64,000 bases of DNA from Cutaneotrichosporon cavernicola (taxonomy: Eukaryota; Basidiomycota; Tremellomycetes; Trichosporonales; Trichosporonaceae), in NCBI RefSeq assembly GCF_030864355.1, contig NC_083395.1, positions 2,046,001 through 2,110,000 on the forward strand, read 5' to 3'. The notes below the pieces were generated by a model. That model was not told where the DNA came from. It saw only the letters and a list, made by a program, of their open reading frames with translations, and did not search any database. Positions 1 to 11,400 of the stretch are shown here, in pieces (the first letter of the stretch is position 1; each line of letters starts with the position of its first letter). The position numbers and the translations under genes are program-made.

Positions 1-2
1 CG

Positions 3-1949
3 ATGCTTACACGCCGCCTCGCCGGGCCCTCGCGTGCCTCCTTGATGCGACAGCTGGCCTCTGCCGCTGTCGCGGAGGCACCACCACCAGCACACGCTGC
101 TCGCGAGCATCGCCAGCTGGCCGAAGCCAGCCGCCTCCGTCCCCTCCCCCCCGACCAGCTCTCCAGCCAGATGAACGCGCTTGTCAACAGCGCCAAGGAG
201 CGAGGAACTAATCGAGCACGCGCAGACGTCTACGAGAGTTATACGTCGCTGTCACCACTGGAGCGCGCGTCACTCTCTCCCGAAAACATGCGAGCGATCC
301 TGCGCGCCATCGTCCCTCGGCACGACGCTGGATGGCGCGCGGTGCAGCGCTCCTCTCCACGCAAGCGCAAGGCGATGAACGACACGCTCGCCGACACGTG
401 GGGCCGCAAACTGCGAACCGTGATTGCCGAGATGGTCCAGCGCGACATTGACACCCGCGCCGACTGGCATTTTATCCTCCAGACGTTACTCAAGGTCGGC
501 GCGGTCAGCGCCGTCGAGTCGATTTGGCAGGTGCTGCCGGCCAAGCTGCGAAAGGACCGCGAGTTTGCCGAGCTCCGCTTGGGGACTGTGTCGCGGTGGG
601 CGAAGAATGCTCGCGACGCCTTCGTCGCCCCTCTACCGGACGAGCTGGACACGGCATACCGAGCATTCTGGGACGCGTTTACTGTGTTCCAGGACCCGAG
701 TGTCAAGACTGTTCCCATCACACACCGGATCCTGTGTGTGGCGAGCGCCGACCTCGCAGCGCTCATGCACCGCGTTGGGCAGCGGAGCTTGGAGACCGCA
801 CGGATCGAGGACGCATTTGAGGCGCTCCACCGCATCCTCCGCGTGGTGTTGGAGAAGGGGTACGGCGTCGATATTGATGCCATTCCGAGCTCGGCGGACC
901 GATTGGCCGAGACACCTGGCCAGTTCCGCGCCATGCCTCCCGTTGTCCTTAACGCCGTCCTCGACCACCTCAGTGTGTCCGGGAGGAACGCGCACCAGCT
1001 GTTCGCGGCGTTTGACGTGCTCACGTCCGAAACACCAGTACCCAACAAACGGGCTTTTGAAGAAGAAGAGGACGATGACGTGCCGAACCTCGCGAACGCA
1101 ACGGCCCAGGCCGAGAGCGATCCCGACCGCACCAACTGGTGGGGCCGCAAGATGAACAGGGCCGCGTACTTTGAGTCGGCGCCTGCACCTTCTGGGGAAC
1201 CCACGCCGTCTCATGCATCCGATCCCATCTCATCCACTTCACCACCTGACTTCCAGACAATTCGCTCCGTATCCGACTACCTCCCGAAGCCGGTGTGGCC
1301 TCTGCAAGTCGTCGCCGACGCTTCGAAACCCGCGGCCAAAGAACGCTACGACGCGGACACGGTAGTGCTCCTCCTGAGGGCTGCGCGCAGGGAGGACGAG
1401 TGGGGCCTCCTCCAGCGCATCCTGGAAGTAAGCGTGGCAGACGCCTTGGCAACCGACTCGGCATGGCTCTCGGTGTACCTGGCCACCCCTCCAGCGGAGA
1501 GGATCAACCTGCCTCGGCCAGGGAGGATATCGCCCGAATGGTTCGCCAGCGCCCTAGCGGAATACACCCAGGCGTATGACCGGCATGCACAGCGCACCGT
1601 GTCACTCCTCGAGAAGGTAGTGGCTTGGACGGCACAGAAGATCGAGGTGGTGACCGCCTCCGAGACACCGCACTGCGAGTTCAAGGTCGTGGAAGGGGGG
1701 GAGCACGAGCGCATTGTCCTCGCCCCACCAGATGTGTCGCCAAAGGAACTGCGATTCATGCGCAACAAGCGCTCCTTCCTTGCCCACACCTACCTCGCAC
1801 GACTGTACCGCGACCTCGACGAGTTTGCAAAGTACCTCCCTCGCGCGGCATTCCAGGCCGAGCGCCGGAAGGGGTGGAAGGCATCGGCGAGGGAACGCAA
1901 GGGAGCAACGGAGCTGGAGAGGGAAGAGGAGCCTCCCAACTGGGGTTAG
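3..1949 (+). CDS. Unknown helical protein with mitochondrial-type N-terminus
   Basis: A single uninterrupted 648-codon frame. The first ~40 residues are rich in Arg, Ala and Ser with no acidic residues before about residue 26 (it begins MLTRRLAGPSRASLMRQLAS), as in a mitochondrial targeting peptide. The rest looks largely alpha-helical, with segments such as WHFILQTLLKVGAVSAVESI that resemble helical-hairpin (PPR/TPR-like) repeats. An acidic stretch (EEEEDDDVPN) and a Ser/Pro-rich linker sit around residues 350-420, and the tail is Lys/Arg/Glu-rich. I do not recognise a named family. A role in mitochondrial gene expression is only an inference from these features. The window begins 2 bases before the ATG, so an upstream exon or start cannot be excluded. 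Confidence 0.6.
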   Translation: MLTRRLAGPSRASLMRQLASAAVAEAPPPAHAAREHRQLAEASRLRPLPPDQLSSQMNALVNSAKERGTNRARADVYESYTSLSPLERASLSPENMRAILRAIVPRHDAGWRAVQRSSPRKRKAMNDTLADTWGRKLRTVIAEMVQRDIDTRADWHFILQTLLKVGAVSAVESIWQVLPAKLRKDREFAELRLGTVSRWAKNARDAFVAPLPDELDTAYRAFWDAFTVFQDPSVKTVPITHRILCVASADLAALMHRVGQRSLETARIEDAFEALHRILRVVLEKGYGVDIDAIPSSADRLAETPGQFRAMPPVVLNAVLDHLSVSGRNAHQLFAAFDVLTSETPVPNKRAFEEEEDDDVPNLANATAQAESDPDRTNWWGRKMNRAAYFESAPAPSGEPTPSHASDPISSTSPPDFQTIRSVSDYLPKPVWPLQVVADASKPAAKERYDADTVVLLLRAARREDEWGLLQRILEVSVADALATDSAWLSVYLATPPAERINLPRPGRISPEWFASALAEYTQAYDRHAQRTVSLLEKVVAWTAQKIEVVTASETPHCEFKVVEGGEHERIVLAPPDVSPKELRFMRNKRSFLAHTYLARLYRDLDEFAKYLPRAAFQAERRKGWKASARERKGATELEREEEPPNWG

Positions 1950-2109
1950 AGGATGAATAGATGCATTGCATCTTGTACTACTATGCAAGGTTACATTACA
2001 ATCAACGCAGGAGGGAGGGCACGAGGATAGGCGGAGAACGAGGCACCTTGAATTAAATAGCCGGCATACCCGCTCGGATGGCGGCAAAAACAAACGCGTC
2101 GAGATCGGA

Positions 2110-3269
2110 ATGAATCTCTCATCAGCAACATCCTCCACACCTCCACCTACGATGGACGCCGACTCACCCTTCACCCTCCGCCCTCTCCGCGACTTTGAAG
2201 ACGAGACCCTACAACTCGCAGACCTCTCCTTAGCGGACGAGACCTTTGACGGGGACGCACACCCGCTAGGTCTTCCCCCTCCATCGATGGCGTCGTCCTC
2301 ACGCGCCCCATACCGGCCACAAGATTCAAGCCTGACAGCGAGCCTCGCCCAAGACGACAGCGCTAGATCAAGTACGAGATCAAGTGCGAGATCGAGTGCT
2401 CGCTCATCCCCGACTCCCGGACCGCGACCTGATCATGAAGAGGGGGGAAACGATGCCGCGCGCGACGAGCAACTCCGCGGGTCGCTTTCCGATCTGCGGC
2501 GCATCAACGGCGTCATGGACGGATTTCTTAATGCCCTTGAAGCGGTAAAGGGGCATAACCAGGTGCGTGAGATTGAGTATTGGACTGACTCCAGCGCCTA
2601 GAGGAGAAGGTCAAGCAGAGTCGACGGTTGCTCGACGATTATGTCGGCCTCATGAGCCAGACGCACCATACCAAGCAGCTGCTGTTGAATCCCAAGTGGA
2701 CGGGGATGCACGATGTGGGTGTTTCTTTCCTCCCTTTTCCTTCTCCCCTTTCTTCCTTCTCCTTGTCGTCTGTTCTCCCTTGCCGTCTTTCTCCCTTCCT
2801 TGCTCTCTCTCTCTCTTTCCATCCGCCCCTCTCCCACCCTTCTACCTCATCATATATCTGCCATCTCATTGTCAAGCTGTTTGTACCCGATCTCAGCTGA
2901 CATCAGGACGTAGCCGCTATCCAGGAAGCTGACGAACGCCGCATTGCCTCCCTCCAGGCTGAGGAGGACGCGCGACTCGCAGCCGAGCAAGCACTCGCCG
3001 AGGCCGAGGCGGAGAAGGAGCGCGAGCGCGAGCGAGAAAGGGAACGTGAACGGGTGCGCGAAGCAGCGCGTGGACGGGGACGGGGACGCGGCTTCGGCGC
3101 CAGCTCTGGGTTTGGGACGCGGCGGCCGGCTGCGTCTGCGTCTGGGACTGGGACTGCTGGGAGGGGTACGGGGATCCCGTCGCGGAGTCGGCCCACGAGC
3201 GCTGCTGGCGGGCGCGTGGCGCGGTACGACCATGTACAGAGTAGTGGGTATGGTGCGCGGCCACGGTAG
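2110..3269 (+). CDS. DUO1: DASH/Dam1 complex subunit Duo1
   Basis: Subunit of the DASH ring that couples kinetochores to microtubule plus ends. Three exons: 2110-2562, 2595-2714 and 2907-3269 (311 aa). The conserved Duo1 core is split across exons 1 and 2: LRRINGVMDGFLNALEAV, then a helix with LLDDYVGLMSQTHHTKQLL, then the family signature NPKWTGMHD. N-terminal to it is a Ser/Arg-rich disordered region containing short ARSS/TRSS repeats. C-terminal to it are an Ala/Glu/Arg coiled coil (IQEADERRIASLQAEEDARL onward) and an RGRGRG-type basic tail. Intron 1 is only 32 nt; intron 2 (192 nt) is strongly pyrimidine-rich. The start at 2110 is the first ATG in frame after an upstream stretch without protein-like character; an ATG at 2152 (MDADSPF) is an alternative. 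The call rests on the core motif. Confidence 0.82.
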
Positions 3270-3322
3270 AGATAGAGTATGACTACATGGCGTGATGTAC
3301 ACTTGTTCTATATACAACATGG

Positions 3323-5122
3323 CTACTGCTGCACACACGTGTCGCGCACCTCGCGCCCCAGTTTGGAGTACCGGAAGCGCCGGAGACCATCGAGCAGTTC
3401 CCTGTCCTCGTCGGTGAGCTCGGGCTCGGCGTCGAGGGCAATGTTGACTCCGATACCGCTGCGGCGCTTAGACGGCTCGTCGGGTTCGGGGTTGAGTAGC
3501 GCAAGCTTGCGCTTGAGTATGGACGTCAACGGGTGCGCAGGGTCAGAAGGTGCAGGCACTGGCGTCAGCTGCCAAAGAAAACACTCAAGCCGAATTGATC
3601 GGAGACTCACCGCTCGCAAGCGCAAAAGGGAACATGTCGGCAGCCTTGACTCCCCGCCCCTTCTCGACGCCCTCGCGCCGTTCCAGTCCGCGAATAACGA
3701 ATCGTCCATCCTCATCCACTGCCGGCTCGCACTTCGGAAACGTCATGCGTGCAAGTGCAATAAGTTCGACGGGATTGAGCATGCGCGGCGGCACGCGTTC
3801 ATCCGAGTCGTCAGGCTCGTCGGGTTGTGAGTGCTCGTTGTGCTCGGTGTGCTCAGCGTGCTCACCGCGCTGAGCGTGCTCGGCGTGCTCGGCATCTTGC
3901 AGGAACATGTCCCCCTCCATACCCATGTTGGCCTCAAAGTCCTTGAGTTCGGCGTGCTCGACGCCGAGCTCGCTGAGATCCACCTCGCCTTCTACCGGGT
4001 CCACCTCGCTTTGGTTGACTTGGTCGACCTGGATTTGGTCCACCTGTTCGTGGTTCACCTGTTCGTGGCCGACCTGGTCAACCTGTTCGGCTTGGTCCAC
4101 TTGATCCACCTCCTCCTCAGCCACAGGGAGGAGAGAGGAGAAGCGCGCCGCATAAGCGGTGTACAGCTCTGTTTGGGTAAGTGAGGGCCCGACGCCTTCA
4201 CCTTGGTGCTGGTAATTGCTGAGGAGCCTGGTGTCAGCTGCCGCCAGACAAGAGCAGCTGCTACATTCAGGTTACCTGGATTGCAGCTGGTCTGCGCGTC
4301 CCCACCATCCGGCTCGACCTTTTCGCCACTTACCAAGTCGTCCCCCGCAACGGCTCAACCATGGCATCAACCCCGCGATCCCACTCAGCCTCGATAACGG
4401 CCCCATCCTTATCCCTAAGCCCACGAAGTACGTAATCGCCATCATCGCGCGCCATCTCACACCCGGGGAAGGTAGAGCATGCGAGCTGTATCAACTCCTG
4501 TCCGCCGAGGAGCGGGGCCGAGGTGGAGTACGGATCAAAGCGCGACTTGTAGGCGTTGTACAGGGTTAGTTGGGAGACGGAGACCGAGGGTGGTCCGGGA
4601 CGGTACGTGACTTGGAGCCTGGGGTTAGGTTGGGGTAGGGGGAGGGAGGGAGGGAGGGAGGGAGGGGGGGAGGGAGCGGGGAAGGGGAAGACAACGAGAA
4701 GAGAACAAGTGTTGAACGTACCAGCTACTAGCCCTTCCCGGCTCCTCCATCCCCTCCAAGTCACTCAGTCCGCGCAACTTGTTCCTCCTCTGCCTGAAAT
4801 ACTCCCTAATCTTATTCCACGGCCTCCCGGTCCTCTCGGCCAATATCTCCAGCTCGCGCTTGCTCGGGTTCGGATTCCGGGCATAAAACTCGCGGAGGAC
4901 CATGAGTTGTTGTGCATTACTCAACGGCGAGTCTGGGGCTTGTCTGTGCGGCGGGCCGAAGGGGAACGCCTGTCGGGCGCGCGCGTACGCAGGTGGTGGA
5001 GGAGGACCATGGCCCGGCTGGGGAGGGTAGTCGTCCTGCGCGGCTACGGCTGCTGCCACGGCCTCGACGGCAGCTTGGTTTTCTAGCTCGCGGGTCAAGT
5101 CCATCTGCGGGGAGTAGGACAT
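3323..5122 (-). CDS. Homeodomain protein with two RFX-like winged-helix repeats (candidate MAT regulator)
   Basis: Four exons on the minus strand: 5122-4722, 4618-4334, 4227-3611, 3558-3323; phases close to give 512 aa. A Pro/Ala-rich N-terminus leads to a homeodomain at about residues 62-118, whose recognition helix reads WNKIREYFRQRRNKLRG. By alignment position 48 is Tyr (normally Trp), 50 is Arg and 51 is Gln (normally invariant Asn), so it is non-canonical. Two related repeats follow. Repeat 1 (about 149-200) reads SQLTLYNAYKSRF then GGQELIQLACSTFPGCE then DYVLRGL. Repeat 2 starts SLTQTELYTAYAARF (about 245-260) and resumes at NPVELIALARMTFPKCE (about 379-395) after an insertion of about 110 residues rich in VDQ and EHAEH. 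The LYxxY...FGKLV-like...FP...RYxLRGL pattern resembles RFX-type winged helices; this is inference. No partner homeodomain gene lies beside it. It may be the MAT homeodomain factor (SXI-type) given STE3 and pheromone 24 kb away, but identity with SXI1 or SXI2 is not shown. Confidence 0.7.
4254..4289. repeat. Palindromic repeat element, copy 1
   Basis: A 36-bp sequence flanked by GCAGCTG at both ends, with near-complementary inner arms around a TTA centre (ATTCAGG...CCTGGAT). It matches 33 of 36 bases with a second copy at 22273-22308. This copy lies inside intron 2 of the homeodomain gene (4228-4333). Two such copies in unrelated non-coding positions suggest a dispersed hairpin element, for example a MITE remnant, or a structured RNA element; its nature is not known. 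Confidence 0.6.
4643..4682 (+). repeat. G-rich GGGA tandem tract in homeodomain gene intron 1
   Basis: The plus strand carries a run of GGGA units followed by longer G tracts, lying wholly within the 103-nt intron 1 (4619-4721) of the minus-strand homeodomain gene. In the transcript this is a C-rich, pyrimidine-rich stretch upstream of the acceptor. The G-rich strand meets the usual pattern for a four-stranded (G-quadruplex) structure. Confidence 0.6.
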
Positions 5123-5408
5123 TGTGTCAAAGTGGACCACTGATGTGGAGGTTGGAGATGTGAAGAATACAGGAAGAAAAACGGGGTAACAATTGGTCAA
5201 GGTGGAGGAGAGAAGTTCTGCCCCACTCTGTTTGGGTTTCAAACCACAAATCAAAGTACACTACTGGAAGCTGGAAGCTGCAACGAACAGCATCAATGCA
5301 AAGTCCAACCCGCTCCGCGATGCATAGAGCAACAAGTACAATACATTGCAACAAGCTACGTTGCCTTCTACCAAACTACCAAACTATGCAAAATGCTAAT
5401 TGATACTA

Positions 5409-8400
5409 CTATAAAGTGCGCGTGCGGCGGAGACGGCTGGCCTCACCCTCACGCGCAAACGCAGCCAGAGTTGCCATCGCAGCGTCATGCAACCGACGCG
5501 CGTACCCAAGGACCGCGTGGGCGCCGGTCAGGTCGAGGTTGACCAATGCCGTATCGTCACCCACGGCCGCGTCCAGCGTCGCGAGGAGGCGGTGCTGGGC
5601 AGTCAGGCGCTCGACCTCCTCCTCGTCCTCCTCGTCCTCATTGGCAGAGGCGGGGCCTGGAATACGTGCAAGAGCAGGGCGGGTCGGGGTGGGAGCATCC
5701 TGGAAGGCCGACGGGATCGCTTCAGAACGGTCGAGCGCGTCCAAGAAGGCAGAAGGGCCGTCCTCGAGGACAGAGGGCGCATCCTGGAACGCAGAGGGAA
5801 TGGCCTCGCTGCGGTCCGCAGGCTCCTCAAGGTCGAGCTGTCCGGCGAGGTCCTTGACCACAGTAGAGAAGCCGACGTCGGAAGGTGTCTCGTCGACCTC
5901 GATCTGCTCCTCCTGTTCGAGCTCCGGCTCGAGCTGCTCCTCTGGGGCGTCGACCTCAATCGGCTCGCCGACGGCCGCAACGTCGGCGATGGGCTGGTCG
6001 CCCTCGGCAGGCTCCTCGGCGGGCTCCTCCTCGATCGGCTCCCCGACTTGGGTTTTAGGCTCCCCCACCTCTGGAGTTTCCTCGATCGACCGAGGCTCAG
6101 CACTGGTCGTCCTGGACACCGTCTGCCGCCGCTCACGGCGGAGCGAGCGCGCATCCTTGGCCTCGGTTTTTGGGTTCGGAGCAGATGCAGTCGTGCGTAG
6201 GCGCTTGGGACGGCGGTTGGCGGATTCCTCGACTATGCTCTCCGACTCGCGCTTGCGGCGGGCCGATGAGCGTGTGGAGCGCTGTGACTGGCCCTTCTCC
6301 GGCTGGGCGGCGGCGGGCTGGGAGGCTGGCTCAGCTGACCGGAGCCTGGTGACTGGCTCAGGAAGAGCGGGCCGGACTCCCAGTTGAGGCTCGGGCTCCT
6401 CGGCTATAGTGGGCTCAACACTTGGGGTCTTGCGTGAGTGTGTGGGCCGCACCTCAGCTGCGAGCGACTGGTTCGCAACGCGGCGGGAGCGTCTGCGCGG
6501 TTCAGACTGCGACTCGACCTGCGACTCGGGCTCCGAGTTGACCTGTGTCGGCTCGAGCGAAGGCGTCGACTGCTTGCTCTGCGAGCGCCTCATCACGCGG
6601 GCTGCGGGTGTCGGCTTGCGTGCTGGTGGCTCGACGGACTCGACGTCCATCTCGGCGGGAGAAGGCTCGTCCGTCACAACTGGCGCCGACAGGACGACCT
6701 CAGGCTGGACGGGCTCCTTGCGCAACTCGTCCACAATGTCGCCCTGGCTCGCTGACTCGTCGTACGTGTTGTTCCCGACATGTTCCTCGTTGATCGACTC
6801 GTATGTGTTGTTTCCAGGCTCGTCCTCGTCAACGTCCGTGTCCTCCAGCTCATAGCTGGCGGGCACGTGCTCGGCGAAGAACGAGCCAATGCTTGGCACG
6901 CGGCGCAGGAGCTTGCCGAAAATCGACTCGGGCCGATTCGCGTCGCGCGACTGGCGTGGGGGAGTCGGCTCGTCCTCGATGTCCGTGCCGAAAATGACCG
7001 TGTCGTTGCCTACGCCGGGGCTTGAGGCGCGCGAGCGCGCAGCTTTCGACCGAGTGCGTCTGCGACTCGTCTTCGTGCTCTTGGCGCGCTTCTTGGGGCC
7101 GAAGACGTCTGTCGACCCGGCCGAAGACGGCGACGAGTCAATGAGCACCTCGGGTTTCCGCTTGAGCTGCGGCTGCGACTGCGAGACGTCGGCGTCGTAG
7201 TCGGTGTGAGAGTCGGTCGACGGGTTCGCAGGCGTCGGACGCGGGCTTTCAGCTTCGTCGAGGGACAGGTCGACAGCCTCATCCGCTTCCTCCTCGTATT
7301 CGCCGCGGCTGTTCTGCGTCTCTGGTACGATGTCTTCGGAGTCCTGGGTGACAGCTGGCTCGGCGATCTGCGGCTGGACAGATCCAGCGAACGGGAAGCG
7401 GTCGCTGGCACACGACTGTGACTCGTCAGAGTACAGACCCTCGACAATGATGAGACCCGGCACGGCGGTAAGGACGTCCTGGAGGAATCCCGCGACGTCG
7501 TCCGAGTACTCGAGGCGGCCCGCAGGCTGGAACGACCGCCGCCAGAAGTCCTGGAACGCAGTGGGGACGGCAGCACTGCGAGCGCACGAGAGACGTGGAG
7601 CATAAATGTCGATAAGGCTGTTCATCGTAGCGCTCGAGGCAGGCATGCTGCCGCTCTCGATGGCGAGGGTGATCGCGCTCAGGATGGCGATGTACAACCC
7701 ATCGAGCTCGTGGACAAGGTCACCACCGGCGGCCTTCTCCTCGTCCTTCATCCACATGACGAGCGACGTGCGAAGAGGCTCCAGGACGTCGGGCACAGCG
7801 TTGGCCGGGAGCGCGCGGAAGACGTCTGAGACGGTGTTGACAAGACGAGCGACTGCACCCGGCTCGGCAGCGGGGTATGATGCGTCTAGCACAGACGAGA
7901 TGAAACTGAGGAAGTCGACGGGGACATAGTTCTCGTTAATGCTGAAGTGCGACGCGTGGTAGTGCTCAGTAGGCACCAACGAGACCTTGGACGACGCGAC
8001 CGCGAGGCAGTGCAGCATGGTCGGCGAGGCCAGGCGACGCTTTGTCTCGACATAGTCACCCGACACAGCTGCAAAGTCCTCCAAGTGGGCGGCGAGTGTC
8101 TCGAGGACGCCAAAGTTCGAGCCAACGCGCTTGGCGCGGAAGCGCAAGACAGTAGTCTCAAGAAGCGAGTCCCACGCAGCGAGATCCTCGTCGGCTGGGG
8201 TATTGTACCAGACCGAGTCGGAGCTCTCGCTGCGGAACGGGCACGAGAGGAGACTAACCAACAAGTCGCCGGTGTAGTTGGTCTTGGCCGCCGTGTCCGC
8301 AGGCTGCAGGTCAACCGCGCCGATCCATGCAAGGGCTGGTGTTAGCTTGGGCTCGCTGGGTCAGGGTTTAGCTCACAGAGTGTACGCCAGACGTCGAAAT

Positions 8401-11400
8401 GCAGGCGCTCGTGGTTCTCGAAGATCCACGGCATCGCGTTGGCGACATGTCCCAGCATACGTGTGTTCTGCCTAGACCCGATCCGGAGGAGCCACGAGAC
8501 GAGCTCCCTGAACCGCTCGCGCGTCTTGTCGTCCATAGTCTGCGTCAAGTGCTTGGAGCGGAGGATGTGCTTGAGGACATGTCCCGCCACTGTGGGGTTG
8601 CCGAAAGCCTCGTCTTCCTCCAGGGTGCGGGACTGAGTGGGAGACTCGATCTGCACTGTGCCGAGCGCACGCTCACCGAGGACCTCCTCGGCTACGCGGA
8701 TGAGGTGCATGACCACGCCGAGGCGGATCGCCGAGGGGCTCAGCGTCGAATGGCCATCCTCGTTGAGCAAGCAGATGGGCATGTACTCCACGGGATCGCG
8801 GTCAAAGATTTCGAGGAGCGTCTTCGTGACAGCATACAGGCCAATCTTGAAGAGCGGCGTCGCCGCACCTTCTGGGACATGGGTGATTGACATGGCACAG
8901 AGGAGGTTGGTCCACACATGCGACAACGTCTGAGGGAGGAGCACAATGCCGTCGACGTTGCACACCCATTCGACGGAGCTGAGGTTGTTGATGCCGCCAA
9001 TGCCATCGAACGCGTCAACAAATAGGGTAAGAAGCTTGCCTAGTCTCTTGGCGACCCAGAGCTTGCCCCATGCCGGGATCTCGGAGGGTTTAATGCGGTC
9101 GCCCTCGAACGCGCGGATCAGCTCTTGCACGAGTGTCGGGTCCGTTGCCTCCAAGTGGACGACGTCGCCATTAAAGTACCGCCACGAGAGGAGTCGGTCG
9201 ATAGACCTCTGAGGAGTGGGGGTGGGAGGTTCAGCAGTGACGGCCTCTAGGATCGACCACGCCTGGTTCTTGAGCGGGTCGACGCCGCAAATCGGGAATG
9301 ATTGCTTCAAGATGGGCAAGAGAATAAGCTCGAATGTCCTGTCCAGCCGCGGCAGGCGAAGTTCCTCGGGCGTGAGATCGGGCGCGACGCCGTCAGAGGA
9401 CGGTAACCCCGAGAGCCGCGAGACTTCCTTGGCGGTCGGGTCCTCGTGGTCGAGCGCGAGCGTGCTGTATGCGTAGACGATGGCCGGTGCGATCGAACCG
9501 GCTGAGACCATGTACGCCGTCTTGCGCGGCTTCTCGGCTCGCTTCCACGTCCAACGCTTTTCGTTGCGGAACTCGGGAAACTCGACGAGCGCGCGCGCGA
9601 AATTGTCGACGTTGAGGGCCTCCTGCACAGCCGTCCTGAAGGGAAACATGATCCTGTTAACGCGAGCGGTGACATCCTGCCCCGACGACGCGATGAAGGG
9701 GTTGAACGAGCGTACCATGCGGCCGTCGGAAATGGAACAAGAGGATCCAGCAAGCAGGTAGGCGTGGATGGCGTGCTGCCATGCAGTGCAGGCAAGAACG
9801 GGACGGACCGAGTTGGTTGACGGCTGTAGCGAGCGCTGTTGTCAGTTCGGAAACGCCAATGAGTAACTCACGTCCATGATGTGGTCCATGTGGAGGACAA
9901 ATGGGGATGAGTTGTACGACGAACCCAGTAGAGTTGCGACAGCTGCCCAGGTCGAGCAGGCCCAGGCAACATCCTCGGGCTTGCCGACTAACGACCTGAA
10001 CGCCGCCTCAAGTGAGCTCCATTCAGAGCGCATCTGCTGGCCCTTATCCGACCTGGTGTCGTTGAAACGCTTTGGTGAGAACTTGGCCATGGTCTTGAAG
10101 AAGTTGATCGTGTGCTGCTCGCTCTTGCGGACCAGGTTCCGCATGTCCTCCCACTCCAACGTGGCGTGGTCATCGCATTCGAACCGCACTGCCAACTCGG
10201 CGTCGGCAAGTAGCTGGTAGCGGGCCTTGACGAAGGCTGAGACAGCGCCCGAGGCCAGGCGGCGCATCTCTATGTCCGTCGCAGACACGGCGCGCAGCGA
10301 GGTGGCCAGGTAGCGCTGGTATCCAGGGACCATGATCTCCGGGTAGTAGCGGAGGAGGGAAGAGAGAGCGTGGAAAGCCTCGCGCTTGACCATTGTTGAG
10401 TCCTTGAAGGCGAAAGGAGGACCGCCGTTGCCGAGCGTGTTCCAGGCGCTGTCGAGCGCGTCGAGGATCTTGTCCTGGACCTGCGCGACCCAACGAGATG
10501 GAAATCTGAGGTGTGCCATTACTGAGAGCGCTAACGAGTATGTGCGCTTCGGAATGGGCGTCGGCAGCACTGGTGTCTTTGGGATCATGATGACCTGCTC
10601 GAGCAGCTGGATGAGGTCGGCCTCGGAGAACGCACTGAAGAGGCGTGGGGAGCTGAACAGGGCCGCGAGGAATCTGAGAGCCGCTGCACCAACACTAGAC
10701 GCCTCGCGGCGGTACCGAATCTCGGCCTCGGAATAACCCCTCCTTGATGGCGTGTTGGATGGCGAAGGGGGAAGTCGTGCTGTCGCTGGCCTGGTTTCTG
10801 GCTGCAGACCGCGGAACGGTGTCGACGATTGCGAGTGCTCAGACTGTGGAACCTTGCCCATTAGACGGCTGAGGTCACGCGTCATGGCGCGGACGAGGGC
10901 CGGCGCCTCATCCGAGATGGGCTCGGCGACCGTGTCCAGGTGCAGCTGCGTATCCTCGGTCACCGGACCAATGCTGTACAACACCTCGCGCATCTTGGCG
11001 GTGAGGGTGCAGTACGCCTCTTCGAGGGTGAGGAGGTCCTCGGCGCCTTCAAGGATGACGCTGACGAGAGATGTGGGGTGCATGCACTCGATCTCCTCCG
11101 ACTCCTCGTCACTCCCGTCGCCGCCCGGCGCGTCAGCCCCGCCTGCGCTATCGTCCGAGCCAGGAACATCGTCGTCGCTGGGCAGCTTGCCCGCGACACC
11201 GTCCTCTGCTGTGTCGCAGAGCTGAGCGAGGGAGCCTCCGCGCGCCATGCCTTTTGGATGGTTTCCGACGACGAGCCTCCTAGCTGGTTCGCGATTGGCC
11301 CACGAGCCCTCGCGCACAGTTCGCGCCACGCGAATGGACGACGGGTCGCTGGCTTTGAGGATGGGCCGTCGTGGACCCGATGGTGATGACGCGCGGTCGC

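Noticed and set aside
239..1204. Long minus-strand frame opposite the first gene
   Set aside because: A shadow frame caused by high GC and third-position bias; Ser/Arg-rich with no domain character.
5416..7929. Several long plus-strand frames opposite RIF1
   Set aside because: Ser/Gly/Arg-rich mirror frames of the coding strand; no recognisable domains.
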